Positions 49,401-60,836 of a DNA stretch of 64,000 bases are shown here, in pieces. A program made the position numbers and the translations under genes. Numbering within the stretch: the first letter of the stretch is position 1; every line of letters starts with the position of its first letter. This stretch comes from Methylococcaceae bacterium. Its GTDB lineage: Bacteria > Pseudomonadota > Gammaproteobacteria > Methylococcales > Methylococcaceae. The stretch lies in contig CADDZF010000001.1 of NCBI GenBank assembly GCA_902812445.1, positions 22,838 through 86,837 of the forward strand, written 5' to 3'. A model generated the notes under the pieces. That model worked only from the letters and a program-made list of their open reading frames with translations, did no database searches and was not told where the DNA came from.

Positions 49401-50000
49401 GTGGACTGGAAGAGAATCATCGAAGCGGCTCTATTTGCCGCCGACAAGCCACTTCACGTCGAGGACATCGAAGGCATCTTCGCCGCCGAAGGTCTGCATG
49501 TGGCCACCATCCGGACAGCGCTGTCCGAAATCGCCGCCGACTATCAGGACCGGCCCATCGAGCTGAAGGAAGTCGCCAGTGGCTACCGTTTTCAGGTGCG
49601 GGACGCATACTCTCCTTGGATAGCGCGCCTTTTCCAGGAACGGCCGGCGAGATATTCGAGGGCCTTGCTGGAAACTCTGGCGATCATCGCCTACCAGCAG
49701 CCGGTCACGCGCGGCGATATCGAGGCGATTCGCGGCGTTAGCGTCAGCTCGCTCATCGTGCGCAGCCTCATGGAGCGCGAGTGGGTTGCAATCGTCGGTC
49801 ACAGGGAAGTTCCCGGCCGGCCCGCCCTGTATGCAACGACGCGCGAATTTTTGGATTATTTCAATCTCAAAAGCATCAGTGATTTGCCCCCCTTACCCGC
49901 TTTCGCCGGACCTGAAGCGGACAACCGGGCTTCTCCAGAAGCCGCTGAAGGCGGCTTATGGCTGGAATCAACCGATATCGCGGGCGCGGAAAATGGCTAG
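49401..50000 (+). CDS. scpB: Segregation and condensation protein B
   Basis: LKEVASGYRFQVR; LLETLAIIAYQQPVTRGDIEAIRGVSVSS; VGHREVPGRPALYATTREFLDYFNL. Confidence 0.94.
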   Translation: MDWKRIIEAALFAADKPLHVEDIEGIFAAEGLHVATIRTALSEIAADYQDRPIELKEVASGYRFQVRDAYSPWIARLFQERPARYSRALLETLAIIAYQQPVTRGDIEAIRGVSVSSLIVRSLMEREWVAIVGHREVPGRPALYATTREFLDYFNLKSISDLPPLPAFAGPEADNRASPEAAEGGLWLESTDIAGAENG

Positions 50001-50847
50001 CTCGCCTGGTCGATCGAACCGTACGGTCACCGATGATAGCGAGCGCATCCAGAAAGTCCTCGCCCGCGCGGGCCTTGGCTCGCGACGCGAGATCGAGGAG
50101 TGGATCAGCCGTGGCAAAATTCGCATTAACGGCGCCGTCGCAAAACTGGGCGACCGCTATCACGAGGGCGATCAGCTAACGCTCGATGGGAGATACCTGA
50201 ATCTCTCCAAACGGCTCCAGCAGCCGACGCGGGTGCTCGCGTATCACAAACCGGCCGGCGAACTGGTGACCCGGCGCGATCCCGAGGGCCGGCCCGTCGT
50301 CTTCACCCAGTTGCCGAAATTGCAGCAGGGCCGCTGGATTGCCGTGGGGCGCCTCGACCTCAATACGCAGGGCCTGTTGCTGGTGACCAATAACGGCGAA
50401 CTGGCGAACCGTCTGATGCACCCGTCACGGCAGATAGAGCGGAAATACGCCGTGCGCGTGCTCGGGCCGATCGGTGAGGAAACTTTGTCGCGGCTGGCGC
50501 AAGGCATCGAGCTGGACGATGGGTTCGCCCGCTTCGAAAGCCTCCAGGCGGCCGGCGGTGAAGGTGCCAACAAATGGTTTCACGTAACGCTGAGAGAAGG
50601 GCGTAACCGGATCGTCCGCCGACTATGGGAATCTCAGGGGGTCACCGTCAGCCGGCTCATTCGCATCAAATTCGGCGATGTTGCGCTGCCGCCTCGTCTC
50701 AAAGCGAGAACGTTTTACGAGCTAAAAGCGAATGAACTGGCTGATCTGATGCAATCGGTCAGTCTCGCGCCGGAGCCCGCAGAAGTCATCCACCGCGAGA
50801 AAAGCCGCACGCCCTTGAAGCCACGCTTGCACCGACCGAAATCCTGA
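49993..50847 (+). CDS. rluB: 23S rRNA pseudouridine synthase RluB
   Basis: S4 domain (ERIQKVLARAGLGSRREIEEWISRGKIRING), GRLDLNTQGLLLVTNNGELANRLMHPS; start overlaps scpB stop. Confidence 0.93.
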   Translation: MASSPGRSNRTVTDDSERIQKVLARAGLGSRREIEEWISRGKIRINGAVAKLGDRYHEGDQLTLDGRYLNLSKRLQQPTRVLAYHKPAGELVTRRDPEGRPVVFTQLPKLQQGRWIAVGRLDLNTQGLLLVTNNGELANRLMHPSRQIERKYAVRVLGPIGEETLSRLAQGIELDDGFARFESLQAAGGEGANKWFHVTLREGRNRIVRRLWESQGVTVSRLIRIKFGDVALPPRLKARTFYELKANELADLMQSVSLAPEPAEVIHREKSRTPLKPRLHRPKS

Positions 50848-50867
50848 CGCCAGTCAAGGAGCTTGAT

Positions 50868-51764
50868 TCATTCTGCGAGGTCGGCCACAACCCGGTTGCG
50901 CCCCTGCCGTTTCGCCCGGTACATCGCTTCGTCGGCCCGCCGCAGCAGGTTCTCCCGGGTTTCATCGGCCTTCAGGCTGGCAACGCCCAAGCTGGCGGTG
51001 AGCGTCCATGCTTTGTCGGCGAAAGTAGTGCCCAGATGGGCGATCGCGCTACGGATTCTTTCCGCCAGCCGGACCGCTCCCTGGCCCGTCGTGTTGCTCA
51101 TCAACACGACGAATTCCTCACCGCCGTAGCGAAACACCATATCGCTGGCGCGCGCCGTTCTCTTCATGCACTCTGCGATCGCACGCAGCACTTCATCGCC
51201 GGTGGCGTGGCCCAAAGCATCGTTGATCGACTTGAAATGGTCGGCGTCCAGGAAAATGACTGCCAGCGGCGTCCCATGGCGGCGCGCCAGTTGCCATTCC
51301 CTTTGGAGGCTCACCCCCAGCGCGTTTCTGTTGTGCACTCCGGTCAGAGGATCCGTGTGCGCAGCGCGCAGCGCCTGCAGATAGAGCAGCGCATTGCGCA
51401 AGGGATAAATCAGCAGGGCCAGCACGTCTTCCAGCTCAGCCAGCTCATCGGCACTGAAACGCGTACGCCGCATCAGCTTGAGCTCGCCCAGCGGCTCTTG
51501 CGCGGTCGCGAGCTGGTAGCTGCAGCTGTGGTTCGCCCGGTAGCCGTCCGTGATTTCAAGATCGAGGCGCTCGTTTTTAAAACAATAACCGTCGTGCGGG
51601 AGACTCGCCTGCAGCCGATCGCAGAATAATCTGATCAGCTCCTCCGCCTCCAGGGTCGTTTGCAGGATATCGATGATCGTGCGATGGCGCTCGGTGCGTG
51701 GCGAACGCCTGGTTGGTAATCTGTCGCCATGGACCATTGCCAGGTTAAGGGTTTTTCGTTTCAT
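50868..51764 (-). CDS. GGDEF diguanylate cyclase, probably active, with I-site
   Basis: DPLTGVHNRNAL, FLDADHFKSINDALGH, RASDMVFRYGGEEFVVL (RxxD I-site plus GGEEF). Confidence 0.9.
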   Translation of the reverse strand: MKRKTLNLAMVHGDRLPTRRSPRTERHRTIIDILQTTLEAEELIRLFCDRLQASLPHDGYCFKNERLDLEITDGYRANHSCSYQLATAQEPLGELKLMRRTRFSADELAELEDVLALLIYPLRNALLYLQALRAAHTDPLTGVHNRNALGVSLQREWQLARRHGTPLAVIFLDADHFKSINDALGHATGDEVLRAIAECMKRTARASDMVFRYGGEEFVVLMSNTTGQGAVRLAERIRSAIAHLGTTFADKAWTLTASLGVASLKADETRENLLRRADEAMYRAKRQGRNRVVADLAE

Positions 51765-52012
51765 GTCCCTCCCACAACTCGCATCGCGATGGTTGCAATG
51801 AATCGGTTTGTAGCGCCTAGCAATCTCTATGCTAGACAGAACAGCGAAGGAAATCAATCCACCCGACGGCCCTGTCGAATCGCTATGTGGCGATGAAGCG
51901 GCGCCTCACCTCCAACTTCCTGTCGCCTCCTTGCAAAGTTTGCAGAGACGCGCTTTCTTCCGCCGGTACGTCCTAACGCCACGGCCAATGAAAGTCGATA
52001 TCCAGCAGCCTG

Positions 52013-52561
52013 TCAGATCATATTGAGCTGTAACTTGGCGGCCTCGGACATCATCTCGCGCGACCAGGGCGGATCGAAAACGAGCTCGATGGCGACTCTG
52101 CGGACGCCGGGCAGCCGCTTGATGGTCACTTCCATGTCGTTTTGCAGCACCGGCCCCATGCCGCAGCCCGGCGCCGTGAGCGTCATGGCGATCTCGACGT
52201 CGTTCTGACCTTCTGCTACGGGAATCACTCGCAAGTCATAGACCAGCCCCAGGTCCACGATATTGACCGGGATCTCGGGATCATAGATCGTTTTCATCAC
52301 TTCCCAGACGTTTTTTTCCACCGCTTCGGCGTCGGCGCTCATGATCACACCGCTCAGGCTCGCGGGTTCCTTCCCCAGCGCGTCGGCGTCCGCTGCATCG
52401 ATGCGCGCCATAGAGCCGCTTTCGGTCACGACGGTGAAGTTACCGCCGAGCGACTGATAGAGTACGACGATTTCGCCTTTCGCCAAACTGATCGGTGTCC
52501 CGTCCGGGATCTGCACGGCATTGACGTCCCGTCGCAAGACGATGCTTTCACTCGCATACAT
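52013..52561 (-). CDS. sufT: Putative Fe-S cluster assembly protein SufT (DUF59)
   Basis: VWEVMKTIYDPEIPVNIVDLGLVYDLRV...MTLTAPGCGMGP; N-terminal SufT-type extension. Confidence 0.9.
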   Translation of the reverse strand: MYASESIVLRRDVNAVQIPDGTPISLAKGEIVVLYQSLGGNFTVVTESGSMARIDAADADALGKEPASLSGVIMSADAEAVEKNVWEVMKTIYDPEIPVNIVDLGLVYDLRVIPVAEGQNDVEIAMTLTAPGCGMGPVLQNDMEVTIKRLPGVRRVAIELVFDPPWSREMMSEAAKLQLNMI

Positions 52562-52612
52562 GGCGTTTACCTAGACATTAAATGACCGCAAACACTATAC
52601 CATACTGAAATC

Positions 52613-53293
52613 CTAGGATAGCGTTCCGCCGTCGAGCCAGGTGAGCAGGTCCTTCGGCTCTGTCAGCAGCGCGCTAGCGCCCCATTCCTGAGGTTTGTCG
52701 TCAGCGCCCAAATAGCCGTAAAGCGCCACCAGCGTACTCATGCCGGCGCGCCGGCCGGCCTCGACGTCGCGCTGCGCATCGCCGATGTAAACGCAGTTTC
52801 GCGGCTCGCTGCCAAGACGCCTGCAGGCTTCGAGCACGGGTTGCGGATGGGGCTTGCGGTATTGCGTCGTGTCCCCGCTGATGATGCAGCCGGTCCGGTG
52901 ATATAAACCCAGCGCCCGCAGTAACGGATCCGTCAGCCAGCCCAGTTTATTGGTGACGATACCCCAGCCGAGCTTGCGCCGCTCGATCTCGCCGATCACG
53001 GCTTCCATGCCGTCGAAAAAACGCGTCTGATCGGAGATGTGCTGACGGTAGATCGCCAGCATGCGCTGCAACAGCCGCGCGTACTCAAGCTGATCCTGTC
53101 GCTCGCCGAAGGCGAGCCGGATCATGGCGGCGGCGCCGCCCGAGATGCGCGGCTTGAGGCTGTCAATCGACAGGGGACGCAAGCCTTCTTCCCGAACCAC
53201 CGCGTTCAGCGCAAATGCGAGATCGGGGGCGGTGTCCAGTAGCGTTCCATCCAGATCGAAAAGGATGCTGTGCCAAGATGTCGGCACTGGCAT
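52613..53293 (-). CDS. gph: HAD-family phosphoglycolate phosphatase
   Basis: ILFDLDGTLLDTAPDLAFALN; KPHPQPVLEACRRLG; YIGDAQRDVEAGRRAGM. Confidence 0.9.
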   Translation of the reverse strand: MPVPTSWHSILFDLDGTLLDTAPDLAFALNAVVREEGLRPLSIDSLKPRISGGAAAMIRLAFGERQDQLEYARLLQRMLAIYRQHISDQTRFFDGMEAVIGEIERRKLGWGIVTNKLGWLTDPLLRALGLYHRTGCIISGDTTQYRKPHPQPVLEACRRLGSEPRNCVYIGDAQRDVEAGRRAGMSTLVALYGYLGADDKPQEWGASALLTEPKDLLTWLDGGTLS

Positions 53294-53297
53294 CGGG

Positions 53298-54008
53298 CTA
53301 GTCCTCGGTGCGCCGGAAAGCCGCCAGATAATTGACATCGACATTCCGGCTAAGCTTGAAAGCACCCCCCAGCGGCTGGTACTCGATCCCTGCGATGGCG
53401 ATCTGCTCGAGACTCGCTCCGCGCGCCCAGCGATTGAGCTCGGACGGGCGGATAAAGCCGGCGTAATGATGAGTGCCGGGCGGAATCAGTCGCAGCAGGT
53501 ATTCGGCGCCGACGATGGCCAAGAGGTACGATTTCAGATTACGGTTCAGGGTAGAGAAGAATAGGTGACCGTTCGGCTTGACCAGGCGGGCGGCGGCCGC
53601 GACCACCGAAGCGGGATTCGGTACGTGCTCGAGCATCTCCATGCAGGTCACGAGATCGAAGCTTTCAGCCTCGCGTTCGGCCAGCCGTTCGGCGCTGACG
53701 TTTTGGTACCCGACGTGGATACCCGACTCGAGACCGTGCAACTCAGCGATCTCCAAAAGCTCATCACTCAAGTCTATACCGGTCACCTCGGCGCCTTGCC
53801 GCGCCAAACCCTCGCTCAAGATGCCACCGCCACAGCCGATATCGAGCACCTTGCGGCCGCTCAGCTCGGCGTGTTCGCGAATGAACTGGATGCGCAAAGG
53901 GTTGACGGCGTGGAGAGTTTTAAAATCGCCATCCGGATCCCACCAGTGCCCCGCCCGGGCGGCGAATTTTTCGATTTCGCGGGGATCTACGTTGTTTGTC
54001 ACGGTCAT
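53298..54008 (-). CDS. ubiG: Ubiquinone biosynthesis O-methyltransferase UbiG
   Basis: EIEKFAARAGHWWDPDGDFKTLHAVNPLRIQFI; VLDIGCGGGILSEGLARQGAEVTGIDLS. Confidence 0.95.
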   Translation of the reverse strand: MTVTNNVDPREIEKFAARAGHWWDPDGDFKTLHAVNPLRIQFIREHAELSGRKVLDIGCGGGILSEGLARQGAEVTGIDLSDELLEIAELHGLESGIHVGYQNVSAERLAEREAESFDLVTCMEMLEHVPNPASVVAAAARLVKPNGHLFFSTLNRNLKSYLLAIVGAEYLLRLIPPGTHHYAGFIRPSELNRWARGASLEQIAIAGIEYQPLGGAFKLSRNVDVNYLAAFRRTED

Positions 54009-54090
54009 GTGCGTCGTTTCGGCTGCTCACATCGCCTTTTATTCAGGATGGCAGTGGTTTTCATCGTAAAGCCCCCTCATCCGGCGAACC

Positions 54091-55731
54091 CTACATTCGT
54101 TCGGACAATCGCCCGGTACGTTCGATGCCCCGCACCAGGCGATACGTGAACCACAATGCCAGCGCATAACCCACGGCGGCCACCAGCGGTATGGCGCCCA
54201 GGTGCGGACCGCTGCCCTGCAGCATAACGATGGAGGCGGCGATGTAAAGACCCATGGTCACCAGCGCCATGGCGACGCGGTTACTACTGCGATCGATGTG
54301 CTTCTCGAAGTTTTCGATGCCGCTGTGGTAGACCCGCAGCACTACCCCGTCCCGACGCAGCTTGTGAATCAGCGTGCCGAGATCCGCCGGCAAGTCCTGG
54401 ACCGACAACGCCGTCTCGTATTTCAGACGCGTCGCATCAGCCTTCTGGATCGCCTTACGCAGGGTTTCGCCCATGATCGTATCGGCTTTGAGGGCTAATC
54501 CGTTGAGGAAATTGAAATCCGGGTCCAGGCTGCGCAAGGTGTTTTCCACCAGGAACATGGTGCGCATCCACAACAGCAGATTATGCGGGATTCGAATATT
54601 TTCACTCTGCGTCATGCGGGCGATGTACAAAAACGCTTCGGCGATCGACAGCTCCTTGAGCGGCAGATTGGCGTAGGCGTGGATGATTTCTTCCAGGGCG
54701 AAGCGGAAGTCGGTATGGTCGAAGTCGTTGCCGAGCCGGAACAAATCCACATAAGCGTCCATCAACCAGTCGGTATCCTGATGGATAAAAGCTTGTATGA
54801 AGCCGGCGAGGCTCTTGCGCGTGCCGTTGTCGAGAAAGCCCACCAGCCCGAAATCCAAAAAGCCGATGCGACCGTCGTTCAGCACCATGACGTTGCCGGG
54901 GTGCGGGTCGGCGTGAAACAGACCCATGACGAAGAACTGATAGAGATAGCTCTCCATGAAGATCTGGCCCAGCAGCGGGCCTTTCTCCTGCACCGAAGGA
55001 TCGTCCACCCGCCGCCCGCTGGCCATGGCCTGAACCAGCACCGATTCGCTGTAAAGCCCTTTGATGAGAGGCGGAACGTAGACGCTATCGGAATCCCGGA
55101 AGGCTTCCATGAAACGCCTGATATTGCGAGCCTCCTGGCGGAAATCAGTCTCCTTCAGGAGGTTTGCCCACGTCTCGCGGATCACCGCCAGCGGTTGATA
55201 GCGCCACATGAAAGGTAGAAAAAACAGCGCCAAGCGCGCCACCCGGTTCGCCAGTCGCATATCCCGGTCGATCTGACCCTGAATATCCGGGCGCCGCACC
55301 TTGACCACCACCCAACGGCCGTCGTGCAGGCGCGCCCTGTGCACTTGAGCGATGGAAGCGGCCGCCAGCGGTTCACGATCGAACTCTGCGAACAACTCGC
55401 CGATCGGCCGACCCAGGGATCGCTCGATTTCGCGCATGGCGATGGCCGCATCGAAAGGCGCCACACGGTCCTGCAGGCTTTGCAGGGCGGCGATATACTC
55501 GTCCGGCAGCAGGTCCTGACGCATGCTGAAACCCTGTCCCAGCTTCACGAAGGTTGGCCCCAGTTTTTCGAGCGTCAGCGAAAGCCGCTGCGCGGGCGTC
55601 TGCGTTGCCCTGCGAAGGCGCAGAGCAACCAGCAGACGCCAGATGATGAATGCGGCGAGCACCAGACTCACTTGCACCAGGCGGCCGAGCAAGCTGAACA
55701 GGTGACTTCCGGTTTTCTGCACAGGGATCAC
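54091..55731 (-). CDS. UbiB/ABC1/ADCK family kinase-like protein
   Basis: LGPTFVKLGQGFSMRQDLLPDEYIAALQSLQDRV; AAASIAQVHRARL; FHADPHPGNVMV. Confidence 0.92.
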   Translation of the reverse strand: MIPVQKTGSHLFSLLGRLVQVSLVLAAFIIWRLLVALRLRRATQTPAQRLSLTLEKLGPTFVKLGQGFSMRQDLLPDEYIAALQSLQDRVAPFDAAIAMREIERSLGRPIGELFAEFDREPLAAASIAQVHRARLHDGRWVVVKVRRPDIQGQIDRDMRLANRVARLALFFLPFMWRYQPLAVIRETWANLLKETDFRQEARNIRRFMEAFRDSDSVYVPPLIKGLYSESVLVQAMASGRRVDDPSVQEKGPLLGQIFMESYLYQFFVMGLFHADPHPGNVMVLNDGRIGFLDFGLVGFLDNGTRKSLAGFIQAFIHQDTDWLMDAYVDLFRLGNDFDHTDFRFALEEIIHAYANLPLKELSIAEAFLYIARMTQSENIRIPHNLLLWMRTMFLVENTLRSLDPDFNFLNGLALKADTIMGETLRKAIQKADATRLKYETALSVQDLPADLGTLIHKLRRDGVVLRVYHSGIENFEKHIDRSSNRVAMALVTMGLYIAASIVMLQGSGPHLGAIPLVAAVGYALALWFTYRLVRGIERTGRLSERM

Positions 55732-57059
55732 GAGCCTGCCAAGTTTTTGGGCGGCGCCAGTTTATTTTGCCAGTGCGCCGCCCGTTGCCGGATATCGGCC
55801 AGATCGAGCGCAGTCAGTTGTCTGGCTTTCAGCAGCGGGCGCCCGGCGACCCAGACGTCGCTCACCTGTTCCCGGTCCGCTGCGTAGACGATCTGCGACA
55901 CCGGATTGTACAAGGGCTGTGTCTCGATGGCGTCCAGCCGGATGGCCGTCATGTCGGCCGACTTGCCGACTTCCAGCGAGCCGATCTCCGCTTCCAGCCC
56001 GAGCGCCCGCGCGCCGTTCAGCGTCGCCATGCGCAACGCCACGGTGGCGGGAACCGCATCGGCGCGTTGCGACACACCTTTCGCCAGCAGGGCGGCCGTT
56101 CGCATCTCGCTCAAGATATTGAGATCGTTATTGCTGGCCGCGCCGTCCGTGCCCAAGCCCACATTGACGCCGGCGGCGAGCAGTTTCGCCAGTGGGCAGA
56201 AGCCGCTGGCGAGCTTCAGGTTGGATTCCGGGCAGTGCACGATGTGACCGCCGGATTCGGCGAATGCCTGAATCTCGCCGTCGTTCACCTGGGTCATGTG
56301 CACCGCGATCAGCGAGGGCCCGGTAAGCTCGAGTTGCTGCAATAGCTTGAGCGGGCGCATGCCGTATCGTTGCAGGCATTGCTCGATCTCGCCCTGGGTT
56401 TCGTACAGGTGAGTGTGCACCGGCCGGTCCAGCTCCTCAGCCAGGATGCGCATTTTCTTCAGCGTATCGATGGATACCGTATACGGCGCGTGAGGCGCGA
56501 ACACGGTCGATAACAACGGCTCGTGGCGCAGCTCATCGCACAGGGCCAGGCCCTTGGTCAGATATTCGTCGGCCGAGCCGGCCCAGGCGCTGGGAAAATC
56601 GATCAGGATCAGGCCGATACTCGCTCGCATGCCGCACTTGCTGACCTGCTGGGCTGTGATTTCGGGAAAGAAGTACATGTCGTTGAAGCAGGTGATGCCG
56701 CTGCGCAGCATTTCGGCGATGGCGAGATCGGTGCCGTCGCGCACGAACGATTCGCTAACCCACTGCCGTTCCAGCGGCCAGATATGGTTGCCAAGCCATT
56801 CCATCAGCGGCAGATCATCAGCGATGCCGCGCAGCAAGCTCATCGCAGCGTGGGTATGCGCATTGACGAAACCGGGTATCAAGGCATGCTGGGGCAAGTG
56901 TTCGACGGTAACGGCCTGATAGTTGGCGAGCGCTTCTGTCTGCGGCAGAATGTCGATAATCTTACCGCCGGAGACGGCGACGGCGTGGTGTTCGAATATC
57001 GCTCCATCCGGTACAACCGGTATAATCCAGCGCGCGCAGATGAGGGAATCGATTGGCAT
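55728..57059 (-). CDS. mtaD: TRZ/ATZ family amidohydrolase, MTA/SAH deaminase-like
   Basis: LIPGFVNAHTHAAMSLLRGIADDLPLMEWLGNHIWPLE; VHTHLYETQGE; LGTDGAASNNDLNI. Confidence 0.9.
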   Translation of the reverse strand: MPIDSLICARWIIPVVPDGAIFEHHAVAVSGGKIIDILPQTEALANYQAVTVEHLPQHALIPGFVNAHTHAAMSLLRGIADDLPLMEWLGNHIWPLERQWVSESFVRDGTDLAIAEMLRSGITCFNDMYFFPEITAQQVSKCGMRASIGLILIDFPSAWAGSADEYLTKGLALCDELRHEPLLSTVFAPHAPYTVSIDTLKKMRILAEELDRPVHTHLYETQGEIEQCLQRYGMRPLKLLQQLELTGPSLIAVHMTQVNDGEIQAFAESGGHIVHCPESNLKLASGFCPLAKLLAAGVNVGLGTDGAASNNDLNILSEMRTAALLAKGVSQRADAVPATVALRMATLNGARALGLEAEIGSLEVGKSADMTAIRLDAIETQPLYNPVSQIVYAADREQVSDVWVAGRPLLKARQLTALDLADIRQRAAHWQNKLAPPKNLAGS

Positions 57060-57210
57060 AAGCATCCGGTCGACAATGAGTTTCGCCAACTTTAGCATGC
57101 CGGTGTTTTACTTTGCAGCGTTTTGGCGGCAGCGCTGAAAATGTGGCGGCGTGCTGTGCCATTGGCGCTCGCCCGCATCGAGCGATCGGCAGATTCAGCA
57201 GACGGAGAAA

Positions 57211-58290
57211 ATGAGCTCACACGAGAGGAACGGCATGCCGATGACAAGCTCTGGCAACGATTCGGTCCGCGCGCTGGAATGGTCAGAGGCGGGACTGCGC
57301 TTGCTCGATCAGCGCAAGCTGCCGGGCCGCATCGAATACGAAACGCTTACCACCAGCGCGGGCGTTGCCGATGCCATTGCGGCCATGCGCGTCCGTGGTG
57401 CACCGGCGATCGGCATTGCAGCGGCCTATGGCGTCGCGCTGGCGGCGCGAGAACGCTATGCGGAAGACTCCGAGCAGTGGAAGCAGCGCATCGAAGCCGA
57501 TTTGCGCCGACTGGCCGCGGCCCGGCCTACGGCGGTCAATTTGTTCTGGGCACTGGAGAGGATGCGGGCGGAAATGAGTAGACTGGACGGTGATCCTTTT
57601 TTGCCCTTGCTCGCGGCGGCGAAACGTCTTCACGATGAGGACATCGCCGCGAATCGGACCCTGGGCGAGCTCGGCGCGGCTTTGCTGAACGATGCGGCGG
57701 GCGTGCTGACCCACTGCAATACTGGATCGCTTGCCACCGGCGGTTACGGCACCGCGCTGGGCGTGATTCGCAGCGCCCATAAACGCGGTGCGCGCAGAAT
57801 TTTTGCGACGGAGACTCGCCCCTGGCTGCAGGGCGCCCGTCTGACCGTCTGGGAGCTGGCGCAGGACCGTATCCCGGCGACGCTCATCGCCGATGCCGCC
57901 GCCGCTTATCTGATGCGAAGAGGTCGCGTGCAGTGGGTGATCGTGGGCGCTGACCGGATTGCCGCCAACGGCGATACTGCCAATAAAATCGGCACCTATT
58001 CACTCGCCGTGCTTGCCCGTCATCATGGCGTGCGCTTCATGGTCGCCGCGCCGACCTCGACCATCGACTGGCAAACGCGGCGCGGGGACGACATCGAAAT
58101 CGAAAGCCGCGCACAAAGCGAGTTGCTGAACGATTACTTCCTGCGCGATGATAGCGTGATCGATGCCTGGAATCCGGTGTTCGATGTCACGCCCGCCGAA
58201 CTGATCGACGCGATCGTGACCGAGAAGGGCGTGGTATTGAAGCCGGACGCGATGCGTCTGCGCCAACTTTGGGGAAGCGGGGGCGTGTGA
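57211..58290 (+). CDS. mtnA: Methylthioribose-1-phosphate isomerase
   Basis: [77 protein letters not shown]. Confidence 0.95.
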   Translation: MSSHERNGMPMTSSGNDSVRALEWSEAGLRLLDQRKLPGRIEYETLTTSAGVADAIAAMRVRGAPAIGIAAAYGVALAARERYAEDSEQWKQRIEADLRRLAAARPTAVNLFWALERMRAEMSRLDGDPFLPLLAAAKRLHDEDIAANRTLGELGAALLNDAAGVLTHCNTGSLATGGYGTALGVIRSAHKRGARRIFATETRPWLQGARLTVWELAQDRIPATLIADAAAAYLMRRGRVQWVIVGADRIAANGDTANKIGTYSLAVLARHHGVRFMVAAPTSTIDWQTRRGDDIEIESRAQSELLNDYFLRDDSVIDAWNPVFDVTPAELIDAIVTEKGVVLKPDAMRLRQLWGSGGV

Positions 58291-58539
58291 CGATGAGGGA
58301 CGTCTCCGGGTCATGGCATCGAAAGGAGCTGCCAGCGAAATGGTCAGATCAAGGGCGATATGCTAGGGTATTTCATCGTCGCTCACCCGGCGCGTGATCA
58401 TGATGAATAGGGCTGTTGCTGCCGGCGTTCGCTTTCCGCGCTCTGACGGCATGCGCGGGCTGCTTTTCCTTGGCAGCGGCTCGGGTTCACGGCCGGAACG
58501 GATGCAATCGGTGAACGGCGACGAGAGCTACAGGCGCCA

Positions 58540-59226
58540 ATGAGCCAGCTTTTCGCCACCGCCATCGGCGGCTCCATCGGCGCGCTGATGCGCTTTTGGG
58601 TCGCGACGTCGATTTATGCCTGGCTCGGCCGCGGATTTCCGTACGGCACGTTGTTCGTCAACGTGTCGGGCTCATTTCTGATGGGCCTGCTGACCGAATT
58701 GATGCTGCAGCGGTTTGCCTTATCGGTCGAATACCGAGCCGCCATCCTGATCGGGTTTCTGGGCGCGTATACCACGTTTTCGACGTTTGCCATCGAAACG
58801 CTCTATCTGATCGAGGAGGGCAGCTTCTCGAAGGCAGGCCTGAACGTCGTTCTCAGCGTGATGCTGTGCCTTACGGCGGTGTGGAGCGGGCTGATCATCG
58901 GGAGGCAGCTTTTCGCCAACGACCTCTATCCCTGGCTTGGACACGGGTTTCCTTACGTCCGTCTGGCAAGCTGCTTGGTCGTCGCTTTTTTGCTGGGCGT
59001 CCTGGCCGAGACGGTTTTCCGCAGGATGCACCTAACACTGGAAAACCGCGCCATGATTTTAGTGACCCTGATGGGTATGATGACGGTCGCATCGACACTG
59101 CATCTGTTTACCGGTCTTGCCGAATCGAAGACGGATTTTCAGGGGCTGATCGGCATTTTCGCCATCACTGCGCTCGGGAGCGCGGCGGCGGTCTGGGCGG
59201 GATTACAGGCGGGGAGACAGCTATGA
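58540..59226 (+). CDS. crcB: Fused tandem CrcB/Fluc fluoride channel; second repeat degenerate and lacking most of TM1
   Basis: Repeat 1 has NVSGSFLMGLL and GFLGAYTTFSTF; repeat 2 (QLFANDLYPWLGHGFPY...) is homologous but lacks pore residues; CAGCTTTTCGCCA direct repeat at 58546 and 58906. Confidence 0.88.
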   Translation: MSQLFATAIGGSIGALMRFWVATSIYAWLGRGFPYGTLFVNVSGSFLMGLLTELMLQRFALSVEYRAAILIGFLGAYTTFSTFAIETLYLIEEGSFSKAGLNVVLSVMLCLTAVWSGLIIGRQLFANDLYPWLGHGFPYVRLASCLVVAFLLGVLAETVFRRMHLTLENRAMILVTLMGMMTVASTLHLFTGLAESKTDFQGLIGIFAITALGSAAAVWAGLQAGRQL

Positions 59227-59537
59227 CGCAGCAGCGGGTGACGATCGCACGGATTTATATTCGGGAAGGCGAGCACCTTCTCAACAGAGTCCTGAATTTT
59301 CTGCGGAAAGAGGAGAACGTCGCCGGTGTCACCGTGCTGCGGGGCATCGCAGGTTATAGCGACGCCGGAGAATGGCATACCGCCTCGCTGATCGATCTGG
59401 CGCTCGACTTGCCGCTGGTGATCGAATTCTTCGACGAGCCGGAACGCATCGAAATGGTCATCGACCGGCTGCAGCAAAGGCTGCCGGTCGCCCACGTGAT
59501 CAGCTGGCCGGCGACTCGGCATACGTCTAAACCGTAA
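59223..59537 (+). CDS. DUF190 family protein
   Basis: ARIYIREGEHLLNRVLNFLRKEENVAGVTVLRGIAGYSDAG...LPLVIEFFDEPERI; ATGA overlap with crcB. Confidence 0.9.
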   Translation: MTQQRVTIARIYIREGEHLLNRVLNFLRKEENVAGVTVLRGIAGYSDAGEWHTASLIDLALDLPLVIEFFDEPERIEMVIDRLQQRLPVAHVISWPATRHTSKP

Positions 59538-59546
59538 CCCGCCTGA

Positions 59547-60836
<1,290 letters not shown>

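Noticed and set aside
58291-58539. Possible fluoride riboswitch upstream of crcB
   Set aside because: Looked for GGNGATG...TGATGNCTNCTAC; only weak fragments such as GGCGACGAGAGCTAC near 58518, and no matching 5' half. A covariance-model search (Rfam crcB motif) would decide.
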